Below, in pieces: positions 24,623 to 31,239 of a stretch of DNA of 37,623 bases. The stretch covers positions 1 to 37,623 of IMG/VR virus record IMGVR_UViG_3300032006_001361; one strand, 5' to 3'. Position 1 is the first letter of the stretch. Each line of letters starts with the position of its first letter. Source of the DNA: a virus. The notes beneath the pieces are model-generated. The model did not search any database and was not told the origin of the DNA. It saw nothing but the letters and a program-made list of their open reading frames with translations. The translations under genes and the position numbers were made by a program.

Positions 24623-24984
24623 GTCTTCCAGCCGGGTTCGGGTTGCTCTAATTCTAAATCTTTTGTGTAGTCTACTAGTAACTCCTCTCCTGCAATTATA
24701 TTCCTTAAAGTTACTAAGCCTTTAGTAAGGCCGTCCGTAACTATTTTACAGTTTTCTCTTTCCTTGGAGTGGTTGTATTGATTGTTCGGAGTTAGATTAA
24801 TCCAACTAGATGAGATTCCTGTGTAGTCCACTAGTTCTTTATGCACGTGTGTTACATGGAGCGTGGTATTTTTTTCAATATCTGAGACGGCAAAAAGTCC
24901 TTTACCGTGAACTTTGCTATTGTTGACTACAACTTTTTCATGAGGAACGCTGGTGATAAAATCTTTTTCTTCCATAAAAAACAT
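24619..24984 (-). CDS. Small SET-domain protein (putative lysine methyltransferase)
   Basis: The 121 residues are a minimal SET fold: NNSKVHGKGLFAVSDIEKNT (21-40), then NNQYNHSKERENC (67-79) and GEELLVDYTKDL (99-110). NHS and the following Cys region correspond to the NHxxxPN motif, and VDY ends with the active-site Tyr106. SET enzymes move methyl groups from S-adenosylmethionine to protein lysines. The size is that of the chlorella-virus vSET. The Pro-Asn of the canonical motif is replaced, so activity is not certain. It sits between two amino-acid-converting enzymes. Confidence 0.78.
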   Translation of the reverse strand: MFFMEEKDFITSVPHEKVVVNNSKVHGKGLFAVSDIEKNTTLHVTHVHKELVDYTGISSSWINLTPNNQYNHSKERENCKIVTDGLTKGLVTLRNIIAGEELLVDYTKDLELEQPEPGWKT

Positions 24985-26480
24985 TACTCGGTCCCAGCTT
25001 TCATCCCCTGTGGAAAGTTGAGTGAGTCACCGTGATTAACGGTCCACGCAACCTCGTGAGTAACTGCCCTAAATGTTCTGGCTGCGCTAGGCTGTCCGTT
25101 TCCAGACTTCTTTACTCCTCCGAATCCCAAATGGCTCTCAGCCGCAATACTGCCACCGTTCCAATAACCAAGACCAAAATCACATTCGTTGCGGATACGT
25201 CTGGCAATTTTAAAATCCTCCGTTACGACTCCTAGAGCAAGTCCATAATCAGTGTCGTTGTAAATCCTAATAGCATCACCAACTGTATCGTAAGGAATGA
25301 TTGATACATGAGGTCCGAACACTTCTTGCTTGAGATATGGAACATCTCTCCACTCCGTTTGATATACAGTAGGTGTCAAGAACAGGCTGTCTTCTACCTG
25401 CTCTCCCATAAGTAGAACGTCTGCTTCTGGGTCTGCGGCAACCATCTTATTGAACCAAACAACTCTGTCAAGTTGTTTCTTATTGATTAGAGGGCCGTAA
25501 AAAGTATCTTCTGAAAATGGGTTGCCAGTTTCAAGGTCTCCACTCCTGTTAGCAAACTCGTCTGCAAATTTATTATATAAACTTCTGTGGACAATTATTC
25601 TGCTGGCAGATACACATCGCTGACCGGATAATTTATAAGCACTGGCTAAGCAAGCCGCCATAGCCATGTCATAATTAGCGTCTTCATGAACAATTACTGC
25701 CGACTTGCTCCCCATTTCGCATGAACAGGTCTTGTGCCAACTTTCGGCGCAGGTTTTTCTGACGTGCATTCCAACATCAGCGCTTCCCGTGAAGCATACA
25801 TGGTCTACGTCCTGTCTAATTAGACCATTTCCAACCTTACCGTCACCCTGTACCATGTTAAAAACGCCGGGAGGAAATCCTGCATCATGATATAGCTGCG
25901 CTGTTATTTGACCAACCCAAGGGGCATCTTCACTGGGTTTTAGAACAACGGTATTACCCTCAACAAGAGCAGGAGCAGCGCACCAAAAACCACCAATCGC
26001 AAAAGGAAAATTAAAAGGCGCAATAATTGCAACGACCCCTTTTGGTTTTCTAAGCATGTACGCATCTTTTTCTGGTAGCTCCGAAGCGATTGCTTCACCA
26101 TAAGGCATTCTCCCTGTACTGAAAGCGTATTGTGCCATGTGAAGAGCTTCGTTTACCTCGGCAATTGATTCGTTATAGACCTTTCCAGTCTCAAGAGTTA
26201 TCGCTTCGGCAATTTCTTCACGTCTTTGTTCAACTAAATTGGCTAGAGTAAGAAAGTATTCGGCCCTTTTTACCCTGCTGTATTCCTTCCATCCGTGAAA
26301 AGAGTCTCTTGCAAACTGGTATGCAGATTCCACCTCTGGAACGCTGGCCTCGGGAAAAGACCCAACAATTTCTCCAGTTGCAGGGTTTCTACTATCAAAG
26401 TAATCCGTAGACAGTGGGTCTGGAGAAAAAAACTGGCCGTTAATATAGTGATTTCCCTGTACGATTAAATATGTAGTCAT
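24984..26480 (-). CDS. NAD(P)-dependent aldehyde dehydrogenase (candidate aminoadipate-semialdehyde dehydrogenase)
   Basis: This 498-residue ALDH has the APFNFPF block with Asn157, LKPSE with Lys181, general-base Glu255 in CEMGSK and nucleophile Cys289 in SGQRCVSASR. EVFGPHVSI and FGGVKKSGNG follow later. Its C-terminal end (VAWTVNHGDSLNFPQGMK) is complete. Beside a lysine 6-aminotransferase, the obvious substrate is 2-aminoadipate 6-semialdehyde, made into 2-aminoadipate; glutamate semialdehyde is the alternative. The general-base context EMGSK departs from the usual ELGGK. Unlike many other genes here, its early Ile codons are mostly ATT/ATC. It overlaps VOC by 4 bases (ATGA) and SET by 1 base (TAATG). 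Confidence 0.88.
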   Translation of the reverse strand: MTTYLIVQGNHYINGQFFSPDPLSTDYFDSRNPATGEIVGSFPEASVPEVESAYQFARDSFHGWKEYSRVKRAEYFLTLANLVEQRREEIAEAITLETGKVYNESIAEVNEALHMAQYAFSTGRMPYGEAIASELPEKDAYMLRKPKGVVAIIAPFNFPFAIGGFWCAAPALVEGNTVVLKPSEDAPWVGQITAQLYHDAGFPPGVFNMVQGDGKVGNGLIRQDVDHVCFTGSADVGMHVRKTCAESWHKTCSCEMGSKSAVIVHEDANYDMAMAACLASAYKLSGQRCVSASRIIVHRSLYNKFADEFANRSGDLETGNPFSEDTFYGPLINKKQLDRVVWFNKMVAADPEADVLLMGEQVEDSLFLTPTVYQTEWRDVPYLKQEVFGPHVSIIPYDTVGDAIRIYNDTDYGLALGVVTEDFKIARRIRNECDFGLGYWNGGSIAAESHLGFGGVKKSGNGQPSAARTFRAVTHEVAWTVNHGDSLNFPQGMKAGTE

Positions 26481-27001
26481 TTGCAGTCCTTGCTTGATTC
26501 CATAAGATTCTTAACAGAATTCTGGCAGAAGCCCTTGTCGCCTCTTTCAATCAGTTCGATAATAATTCCGCCTAGATTTTTAAGTGGCTTAGTAAAAATT
26601 TGTCTCAGGTTGTCTTCTGGACAATCTATAACATCATCAGTAAGAAATTCTACCCCTGCCTCTTTCCACTGCTTAACCCTGCTGTCAATTTCCACAACTT
26701 GATACGCCATATGATGAACCCCGCCAACCCCGTCTCTCGCTGCAACCCACTGTCCGACTATTGAGTTCTCATCACCGTCAGAGATAAATATTTCTGGAGC
26801 AACGTGTCTAAGACCTCCCGGTTCTATGTTAACAACATTAAACATTTTCTCCGGGGGAAGCATAGCAATACATTTAGCAGTAGAATTATCGTCAAAGACA
26901 ATTTCAAACTCGGTCCCAACTTTATATCCTAATATAGCGGACAAAAAGCTAGCAGATTCTTCTCTAGATTTCACTCTGTATGCTATGTGGTCTAATCTCA
27001 T
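26477..27001 (-). CDS. VOC-superfamily protein resembling the HPPD catalytic half
   Basis: The 174-residue VOC protein has two beta-alpha-beta-beta-beta repeats. Metal ligands are His5 (DHIAYRV), His96 or His97 (GGVHHMAYQV) and Glu149 (GGIIIELIER). The ending QIFTKPLKNLGG, then ELIERGDKGFCQNSVKNLME, strongly resembles the C-terminal domain of 4-hydroxyphenylpyruvate dioxygenase, which uses 2-oxo acids and iron. Methylmalonyl-CoA epimerase is the other close alternative. In this operon it could act on the 2-oxo acid made from aminoadipate or arginine carbon; that is inference. It shares one base with HAD (TAATG) and four with ALDH. Confidence 0.75.
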   Translation of the reverse strand: MRLDHIAYRVKSREESASFLSAILGYKVGTEFEIVFDDNSTAKCIAMLPPEKMFNVVNIEPGGLRHVAPEIFISDGDENSIVGQWVAARDGVGGVHHMAYQVVEIDSRVKQWKEAGVEFLTDDVIDCPEDNLRQIFTKPLKNLGGIIIELIERGDKGFCQNSVKNLMESSKDCK

Positions 27002-27453
27002 TACGGACCCTTGATATTGTAAGCAATTCCCTTGCCGTCAGTGTCTAGTTCCTCTATTATAGGATTTCCATATTTATCCTTATCCTTCAGCGCATCAACC
27101 TCTTTCCATACTTCTTCCCAGCCAGACTCATCGTCCCCCCTGACTCTGGCCGCTTTGTCATCAATGTAAATAGCACCGGCTGGCTTTCCCATCCAAGCAT
27201 AGGTATATTTCACACCATTTTTTTCTAGCCAGTCGGTCCATTCTCTATAGCCTCGTTCATACATACGATGTATGTTTCCGTTTTCTCTATCGCCATACCT
27301 TGCAGTATACAGGACAATTTCATATCCCATATCATGTAGTTTGTTTACTTGTTCTATGCCATGCTTTAGGGGTCCAGCTTTTGCATAACTTCCCCCATTA
27401 TTTTTGTCAGCAATAACCCCGTCGCAATCTACTATAAGTCTCTTGGTAGTCAT
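27001..27453 (-). CDS. HAD-superfamily hydrolase, polynucleotide/capsule phosphatase-like
   Basis: The 150-residue protein has HAD motif I VDCDGVIAD (Asp9 nucleophile, Asp11), motif II LYTAR (Thr49), motif III MGKPAGA (Lys89) and motif IV IYIDDKA (Asp97/Asp98). No large cap domain is present, so it probably acts on a phosphorylated small molecule or nucleic-acid end. Similar short HADs appear in capsule and nucleotide-sugar loci. It is the first gene of the operon and lies directly downstream of tRNA-Arg. Its exact substrate cannot be read. Confidence 0.78.
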   Translation of the reverse strand: MTTKRLIVDCDGVIADKNNGGSYAKAGPLKHGIEQVNKLHDMGYEIVLYTARYGDRENGNIHRMYERGYREWTDWLEKNGVKYTYAWMGKPAGAIYIDDKAARVRGDDESGWEEVWKEVDALKDKDKYGNPIIEELDTDGKGIAYNIKGP

Positions 27454-27467
27454 ATAAAACCTCTCAG

Positions 27468-27541
27468 TACCCTCGGCAGGACTCGAACCTGCAACCTACG
27501 GTTTAGAAGACCGTTGCTCTGTCCTGTTGAGCTACGAGGGC
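27468..27541 (-). tRNA. tRNA-Arg (UCU)
   Basis: A 74-base cloverleaf runs from GCCCTCG to CGAGGGTA. The 7-bp acceptor stem has one G-U, the anticodon stem is ACGGT/ACCGT with loop CTTCTAA (anticodon TCT), and the T-arm is GCAGGTTCGAGTCCTGC. The CCA end is not encoded. It decodes AGA, a favoured Arg codon in many genes here (4 of 6 Arg codons in the DnaB fragment). Confidence 0.93.
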
Positions 27542-27547
27542 GCAATT

Positions 27548-27811
27548 CTAAGCGTTCCCTCTGCCTAAAGACTTCATAACGGTCTCAGTTTTAAAAATAT
27601 GTTCTCCACTATGTATTGAATACGGAATCCTTTCAGAAGGAAATCCCGTTTCATTAACCATAAAAGTATCGCTAAGATTAACAGTCTTATTTATACTGTC
27701 ATCAGCAAATTGTGCCGATGTAATTTTTATTGCTTTTACACAAGCTCCAAAAGGAGTCTTGGATTCCGTTACAATCTTAATGTCACCGGATTCAATATAA
27801 AATTTAGCCAT
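27548..27811 (-). CDS. Unknown small protein
   Basis: This 87-residue protein starts MAKFYIESGDIKIVTESKTP and reads as a beta-rich domain. It overlaps the basic protein upstream by 8 bases and ends 7 bases before tRNA-Arg. No family is recognised. Confidence 0.65.
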   Translation of the reverse strand: MAKFYIESGDIKIVTESKTPFGACVKAIKITSAQFADDSINKTVNLSDTFMVNETGFPSERIPYSIHSGEHIFKTETVMKSLGRGNA

Positions 27812-27986
27812 CTTTATCCTTGTCGGTATTCCTTATGGGAGTAAGCCGCTCTCTATTTTCCCACTGGATTTTCTCTATCTCCCTTTGAAGTTTCTTTTCC
27901 TCTCTATTGAGGGTTCTTCTTCTAAGGAGCTTCTGTTTAACCCGCTTCTCTCTGGCTTTCTTTTTTTGGTCTCTTTTTTTTGGCAT
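27804..27986 (-). CDS. Short highly basic helical protein
   Basis: The 60-residue protein is a single charged helix (KKRDQKKKAREKRVKQKLL, later EEKKLQREIEKIQ). It may bind nucleic acid. It overlaps both neighbours (50 and 8 bases), which supports coupled expression. It is similar in style to the 36-residue basic frame at 9872-9982. Confidence 0.55.
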   Translation of the reverse strand: MPKKRDQKKKAREKRVKQKLLRRRTLNREEKKLQREIEKIQWENRERLTPIRNTDKDKDG

Positions 27987-28251
27987 TTGGCAGTTCTTCC
28001 GCTGTAATTGTTACCTTGTATTTTGTTTCTCCGAACAAATCGCAACCGATTGCGTGCATTACATCTTCAATAGTTGCAAAGTTTGTTCCTAGCACACAAC
28101 CTGTGCCACCTTCTTTGCCAAAAATTTTACTTTGTGTTCTAGGTGTAATCTCGGTAAACATAAGGTTGCTTCTAGATAGGCTGTCTATCTTGCAATCAAA
28201 GTGAATCTTTTTGAGCTTTTTTCTCTGATTCTGCGAAACGTAGTTAGTCAT
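27937..28251 (-). CDS. Unknown protein downstream of tmRNA
   Basis: The 104-residue frame starts at ATG 28251, with AAGGA about 8 bases before. An upstream extension in the same frame would run into the tmRNA 3' end and is rejected. The core (GKEGGTGCVLGTNFATIEDV, then HAIGCDLFG) precedes a Lys-rich tail. It begins 45 bases after the tmRNA. No family is recognised. Confidence 0.65.
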   Translation of the reverse strand: MTNYVSQNQRKKLKKIHFDCKIDSLSRSNLMFTEITPRTQSKIFGKEGGTGCVLGTNFATIEDVMHAIGCDLFGETKYKVTITAEELPNAKKKRPKKESQREAG

Positions 28252-28295
28252 CCAGATGTCCTTCCAAAATTTCCAAACAGAAAAGTTAATTAAAG

Positions 28296-28634
<339 letters not shown>

Positions 28635-28636
28635 AT

Positions 28637-28780
28637 TTATTCTGAATCTCTCCACAGAAGATAGTTTACTATACCCCAAAGTGCAAAATAATTAGCCTGT
28701 TGTACATCTTCAAGAAAGAAAGATACAACGGCCATGCTCCAACATAAGATGTAAGCGACGTGTAGACCAGTCTTTAACAT
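28637..28780 (-). CDS. Small membrane protein between tRNA-Ile and tmRNA
   Basis: The ATG at 28780 opens a 47-codon frame ending TAA 2 bases before the mature tmRNA 5' end. It has a hydrophobic helix (HVAYILCWSMAVVSFFL) and a second aromatic one (ANYFALWGIVNYLLW). The only purine-rich site is GGGGG, which is the 3' acceptor arm of tRNA-Ile. If translated, it must be read from the tRNA-tmRNA precursor before processing. Real coding is plausible but unproven. Confidence 0.5.
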   Translation of the reverse strand: MLKTGLHVAYILCWSMAVVSFFLEDVQQANYFALWGIVNYLLWRDSE

Positions 28781-28786
28781 TATAAG

Positions 28787-28858
28787 TACCCCCGGTGAGA
28801 GTCGAACTCACGTTACCGCTTTATAAGAACGGCGTTCTAACCGTTGAACTACGGGGGC
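28787..28858 (-). tRNA. tRNA-Ile (UAU)
   Basis: A 72-base cloverleaf runs from GCCCCCG to CGGGGGTA. The acceptor has 7 pairs including G-U at the first, the anticodon stem is CCGTT/AGCGG with loop CTTATAA (anticodon TAT), and the T-arm is GTGAGTTCGACTCTCAC. CCA is not encoded. It reads AUA, used for 8 of 12 Ile codons in the DnaB fragment but absent from the first 12 Ile codons of rIIA. Confidence 0.93.
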
Positions 28859-28864
28859 AGTTGT

Positions 28865-29050
28865 CTATACCTTGCGTGCTATTTCTATAAGTTCATCAGT
28901 AAGAAGAACTACTGTTTGTTTAGAAATAGTCTCGGTCCCATCAAACCAAGTTTGAATTATAGAGACTTCTTTTTTCCCCGTAGAAGTATAGGCTTTAGTT
29001 TCCCAATGAAAATCACCCATACTCTCGTCACATTTGTAAATAAGACTCAC
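28865..29050 (-). CDS. Unknown small protein
   Basis: This 61-residue protein starts with GTG overlapping the aldolase stop (GTGA), with GGGGTG upstream. The middle (DFHWETKAYTSTGKKEVSII) looks like a beta sheet. It ends 6 bases before tRNA-Ile. No family is recognised. Confidence 0.6.
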   Translation of the reverse strand: MSLIYKCDESMGDFHWETKAYTSTGKKEVSIIQTWFDGTETISKQTVVLLTDELIEIARKV

Positions 29051-30015
29051 AGTTCACCCCATGTGGCGTTACTGCAATCTTTTGCCTTCTTTAAAAGTTG
29101 TTTTTGTGCTTCGTCTTTATGACCAAGCGACCATTGTTTTAGAGCGCTTTTCTGTAGTTCTCTACCGAACGAAAATGTTAAATACCAAGGGTGAAACAGG
29201 TCAGGAGACTCCTGATTCATGGCATTGAGATTTTCTACAGACTCTTGCTTTGGTTGTCCACCGCTAAGAAAAGCAATAACAGGAACAGCAGAAGGAACTG
29301 TTCTTTTAAAGCAAGCTATCGTTAGTTCGGCAACAATATCCGGCCCGATTCTTTTATCATTCTTGTAACCAGACATTACCATGTTCGGCTTGAGTATAAT
29401 ACTCTCAAGTTCGACCCTCTCCTTCCATAGCTCGTCAAAAACACAGTGAAGACAGTGTTCAGTGACATTAAAAGACTTAAGAGCGCCGTGGTTTCCGTCC
29501 ATTAGAATTTCTGGTTCTACTATGGGGACGATACCCTCTTTCTGACACTTTTTTGCATAAATAGCAAGAGCGCGAGCGTTTGCTCTTAGGCAATTTACAG
29601 TTGTCTTTGGAGCCAGAACGGCTCGCCACTTGGCAAACTCTGCCCCCAGCCTTTTGTAGCCTCTGAGACGCTCTGAGAGGCCGTCAAGACCCTCTGTGAG
29701 CCTCTCGCCCTGTAGATGGGAGTTGTACGGCTTCGCCCCGGTGTCGACTTTAACTCCAAGCACTATTTTAGAGTCAATTAAAGGTTTAATCGTCTCTTCG
29801 TTCTTAATAGTCTCATCAAAAAGGATAACCCCACTTATAAACTCTTGCAGACCCTTTGCTGAGAAGATTGTATGACGATAATCGTGCCTTGTCTCTGGCG
29901 TAGAAGTTATACTGACTGACTCGAACCGACTTTTTATAGTCGGCGTGCTTTCGTCTGCTGCAAGTATTCCCTTTCCAAGAATATCCAGCTTAAGTATAGT
30001 ATCATTCATCGACAT
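29047..30015 (-). CDS. fba: Class I fructose-bisphosphate aldolase
   Basis: The enzyme cleaves fructose 1,6-bisphosphate to dihydroxyacetone phosphate and glyceraldehyde 3-phosphate. The class I (Schiff-base) type is shown by GKGILAADES, FAKWRAVLAP, PIVEPEIL and the imine Lys in ILKPNMV (about residue 209), then AFLSGGQ. The frame extends a little upstream, but ATG at 30015 has AGGGG about 10 bases before it and gives 322 residues. It overlaps the deaminase end by 14 bases. Aldolase would steer host carbon during infection; it is not a usual phage gene, and class I is the metal-free form. Confidence 0.92.
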   Translation of the reverse strand: MSMNDTILKLDILGKGILAADESTPTIKSRFESVSITSTPETRHDYRHTIFSAKGLQEFISGVILFDETIKNEETIKPLIDSKIVLGVKVDTGAKPYNSHLQGERLTEGLDGLSERLRGYKRLGAEFAKWRAVLAPKTTVNCLRANARALAIYAKKCQKEGIVPIVEPEILMDGNHGALKSFNVTEHCLHCVFDELWKERVELESIILKPNMVMSGYKNDKRIGPDIVAELTIACFKRTVPSAVPVIAFLSGGQPKQESVENLNAMNQESPDLFHPWYLTFSFGRELQKSALKQWSLGHKDEAQKQLLKKAKDCSNATWGEL

Positions 30016-30454
30016 TGGTATAAATCCCCTGTTCATGCAAAGAAGCTATATTTCCATTCGAGTCTGACCACCAAACCTTGTCAATCCCAAGAACGGAAAT
30101 CATATTCATACACGACTTGCATGGTTTACTATTCTGCAATTCTCCCCTACTGTTTATTCTTAATACTACAACTTTGACAGAATTATCAACATAAATCTTT
30201 CCCCATAGCTTACTAACTAGGTCTACTTCGGCGTGAAGAAAAGGATATGAGATTTGTTTTTTGTTGTTAAACCTCTTCGCAAACCACAACGCTTTGGCGC
30301 TCTCGTTGTAGGTATCGTTCTGGCCTATGGCCAACAGCCTCCTCTTCTTCCAACCGAAAGCAAAATGGAACGCTCGATAACCTTTCTTTTTTTCATACGC
30401 TGTTGGAAACAACTGGTATGCAATTTCAATAGAACGGTCTATGATTTTCGTCAT
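30002..30454 (-). CDS. Cytidine/nucleotide-deaminase-like protein
   Basis: This 150-residue protein has the zinc-deaminase signature: HAEVD (His74, Glu76) and KPCKSCM (Cys112, Cys115). It differs from the dCMP deaminase at 9433 in having a basic N-terminal half and no dCMP-type loop. It could deaminate a free nucleotide, a nucleoside or tRNA. It starts directly after the noncoding structured region. Confidence 0.78.
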   Translation of the reverse strand: MTKIIDRSIEIAYQLFPTAYEKKKGYRAFHFAFGWKKRRLLAIGQNDTYNESAKALWFAKRFNNKKQISYPFLHAEVDLVSKLWGKIYVDNSVKVVVLRINSRGELQNSKPCKSCMNMISVLGIDKVWWSDSNGNIASLHEQGIYTNVDE

Positions 30455-30861
30455 TGCGTAACCACCCTCTTAGGTGCGTTCCCAAAGGGACGGGAAGCAA
30501 CGACAAGAGGCGAGTTGGATGAGATTCAGGACCGGTTTACGCCGGTTAAGAAGTATTTTGGCTAAGTATAGCCACGCACTCACTTCTTAAGCATAAACCT
30601 GTGGCACAGTCCGGTGGTAGAGACTGCGTGCGCACCCCGACAGGGAGTAATGACCAAGTCCTTCGGTAATTATTATTACCTACCTTGTCCTCGTAGTTCT
30701 GCTGTGGAAAACGGTCAAACCTGAGATAGTGACTCAAAGTATATCCCTGAACCCGTTTTTTAGCCGGAAACTACAACAACCATCTAACTTAGGCGTCCTG
30801 TGATGACTCGAACATCTCTGGGCGAACCCAGCGACCCAACCGTCCAGAACGCTCCGCGAGG
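30455..30861 (-). ncRNA. Candidate structured noncoding RNA with tRNA-like 5' domain
   Basis: No convincing gene fills this 407-base stretch. Minus-strand order: a tRNA-like fold (30852-30793); GGTAAT/ATTACC with a 4-base loop (30680-30665); a bulged hairpin capped by CAGTC/GACTG (30626-30607); a 9-bp stem TTAAGAAGT/ACTTCTTAA with inner TGGCTA/TAGCCA (30590-30546); ACCGG/CCGGT next to it. No U-run ends it. The regular hairpins argue for a functional RNA, either a leader of the deaminase/aldolase operon or an independent RNA. Phage GOLLD-type RNA is one alternative I cannot test. RNase P RNA is unlikely because its conserved core blocks are missing. Confidence 0.6.
30793..30852 (-). ncRNA. Anticodon-less tRNA-like element
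   Basis: In 60 bases the strand folds as: acceptor GCGTTCTG/CAGGACGC (8 pairs, one G-U); D-arm GAC-GGTTGG-GTC; middle arm CTGGG-TTCG-CCCAG; T-arm GATG-TTCGAGT-CATC with a canonical T-loop. The middle arm carries a stable UUCG tetraloop where the anticodon loop should be. It cannot decode, so it is a mimic or remnant. CCA is not encoded. Confidence 0.65.
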
Positions 30862-31221
30862 TTAGTCGCGGAACAGACGAATCCTACCGATGATAGGAAT
30901 ACGCCTTAAAGCAGGAGGATTAAACAGTCCCTTCCTTCTGTGCTGTGGACACAGACAGAAGTTATCATGAAGTGCTTTCCCTGCTTTTTTAAATCCTCTA
31001 TTAACTCCTTTGCCAACCTTTTTGATTAGGCAAAAGCCGTCAATAGTTACTAGACTCACTCTTCCCTTCCTCCAAGTGAGCGTACAATCACAATCATTGC
31101 TTCTCACCAGAAGTGGGGAAGAAACTAACTTCCATTCTCCGTAACATTCATCACAGGCATTTGCCTGACCAATAACAGAGAGTGACAAAATAGCTACACA
31201 AACACCAACAAACTTATTCAT
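30862..31221 (-). CDS. Secreted small Cys-rich protein
   Basis: The ATG at 31221 has AGGAG 7 bases upstream; two earlier in-frame starts are too near that site. A signal peptide (MNKFVGVCVAILSLSVIGQA, cleavage after ANA) is followed by a mature part of about 95 residues with Cys in pairs (CDECYG, CDC, CLC). A basic C-terminus follows (residues RRKGLF to RIRLFRD). Exported disulfide or metal-binding protein of unknown function. It ends where the structured RNA region begins. Confidence 0.7.
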   Translation of the reverse strand: MNKFVGVCVAILSLSVIGQANACDECYGEWKLVSSPLLVRSNDCDCTLTWRKGRVSLVTIDGFCLIKKVGKGVNRGFKKAGKALHDNFCLCPQHRRKGLFNPPALRRIPIIGRIRLFRD

Positions 31222-31239
31222 CAACATTCTCCTAAACAA

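Noticed and set aside
28635-28690. Separate promoter for tmRNA (TTGAAG-17-TATTTT)
   Set aside because: Both boxes are weak and lie inside a plausible small coding frame; cotranscription with tRNA-Ile is simpler.
30601-30660. Plus-strand tRNA suggested by CAGTC-CGGTGGTAGA-GACTG, which looks like a D-arm
   Set aside because: No matching T-arm or acceptor stem follows, and the same bases form a bulged hairpin on the minus strand.
30455-30861. RNase P RNA
   Set aside because: The plus-strand string CAGTCCGGTGG recalls part of it, but the conserved core blocks (GAGGAAAGTC-like and ACAGAA-like) are missing on both strands.
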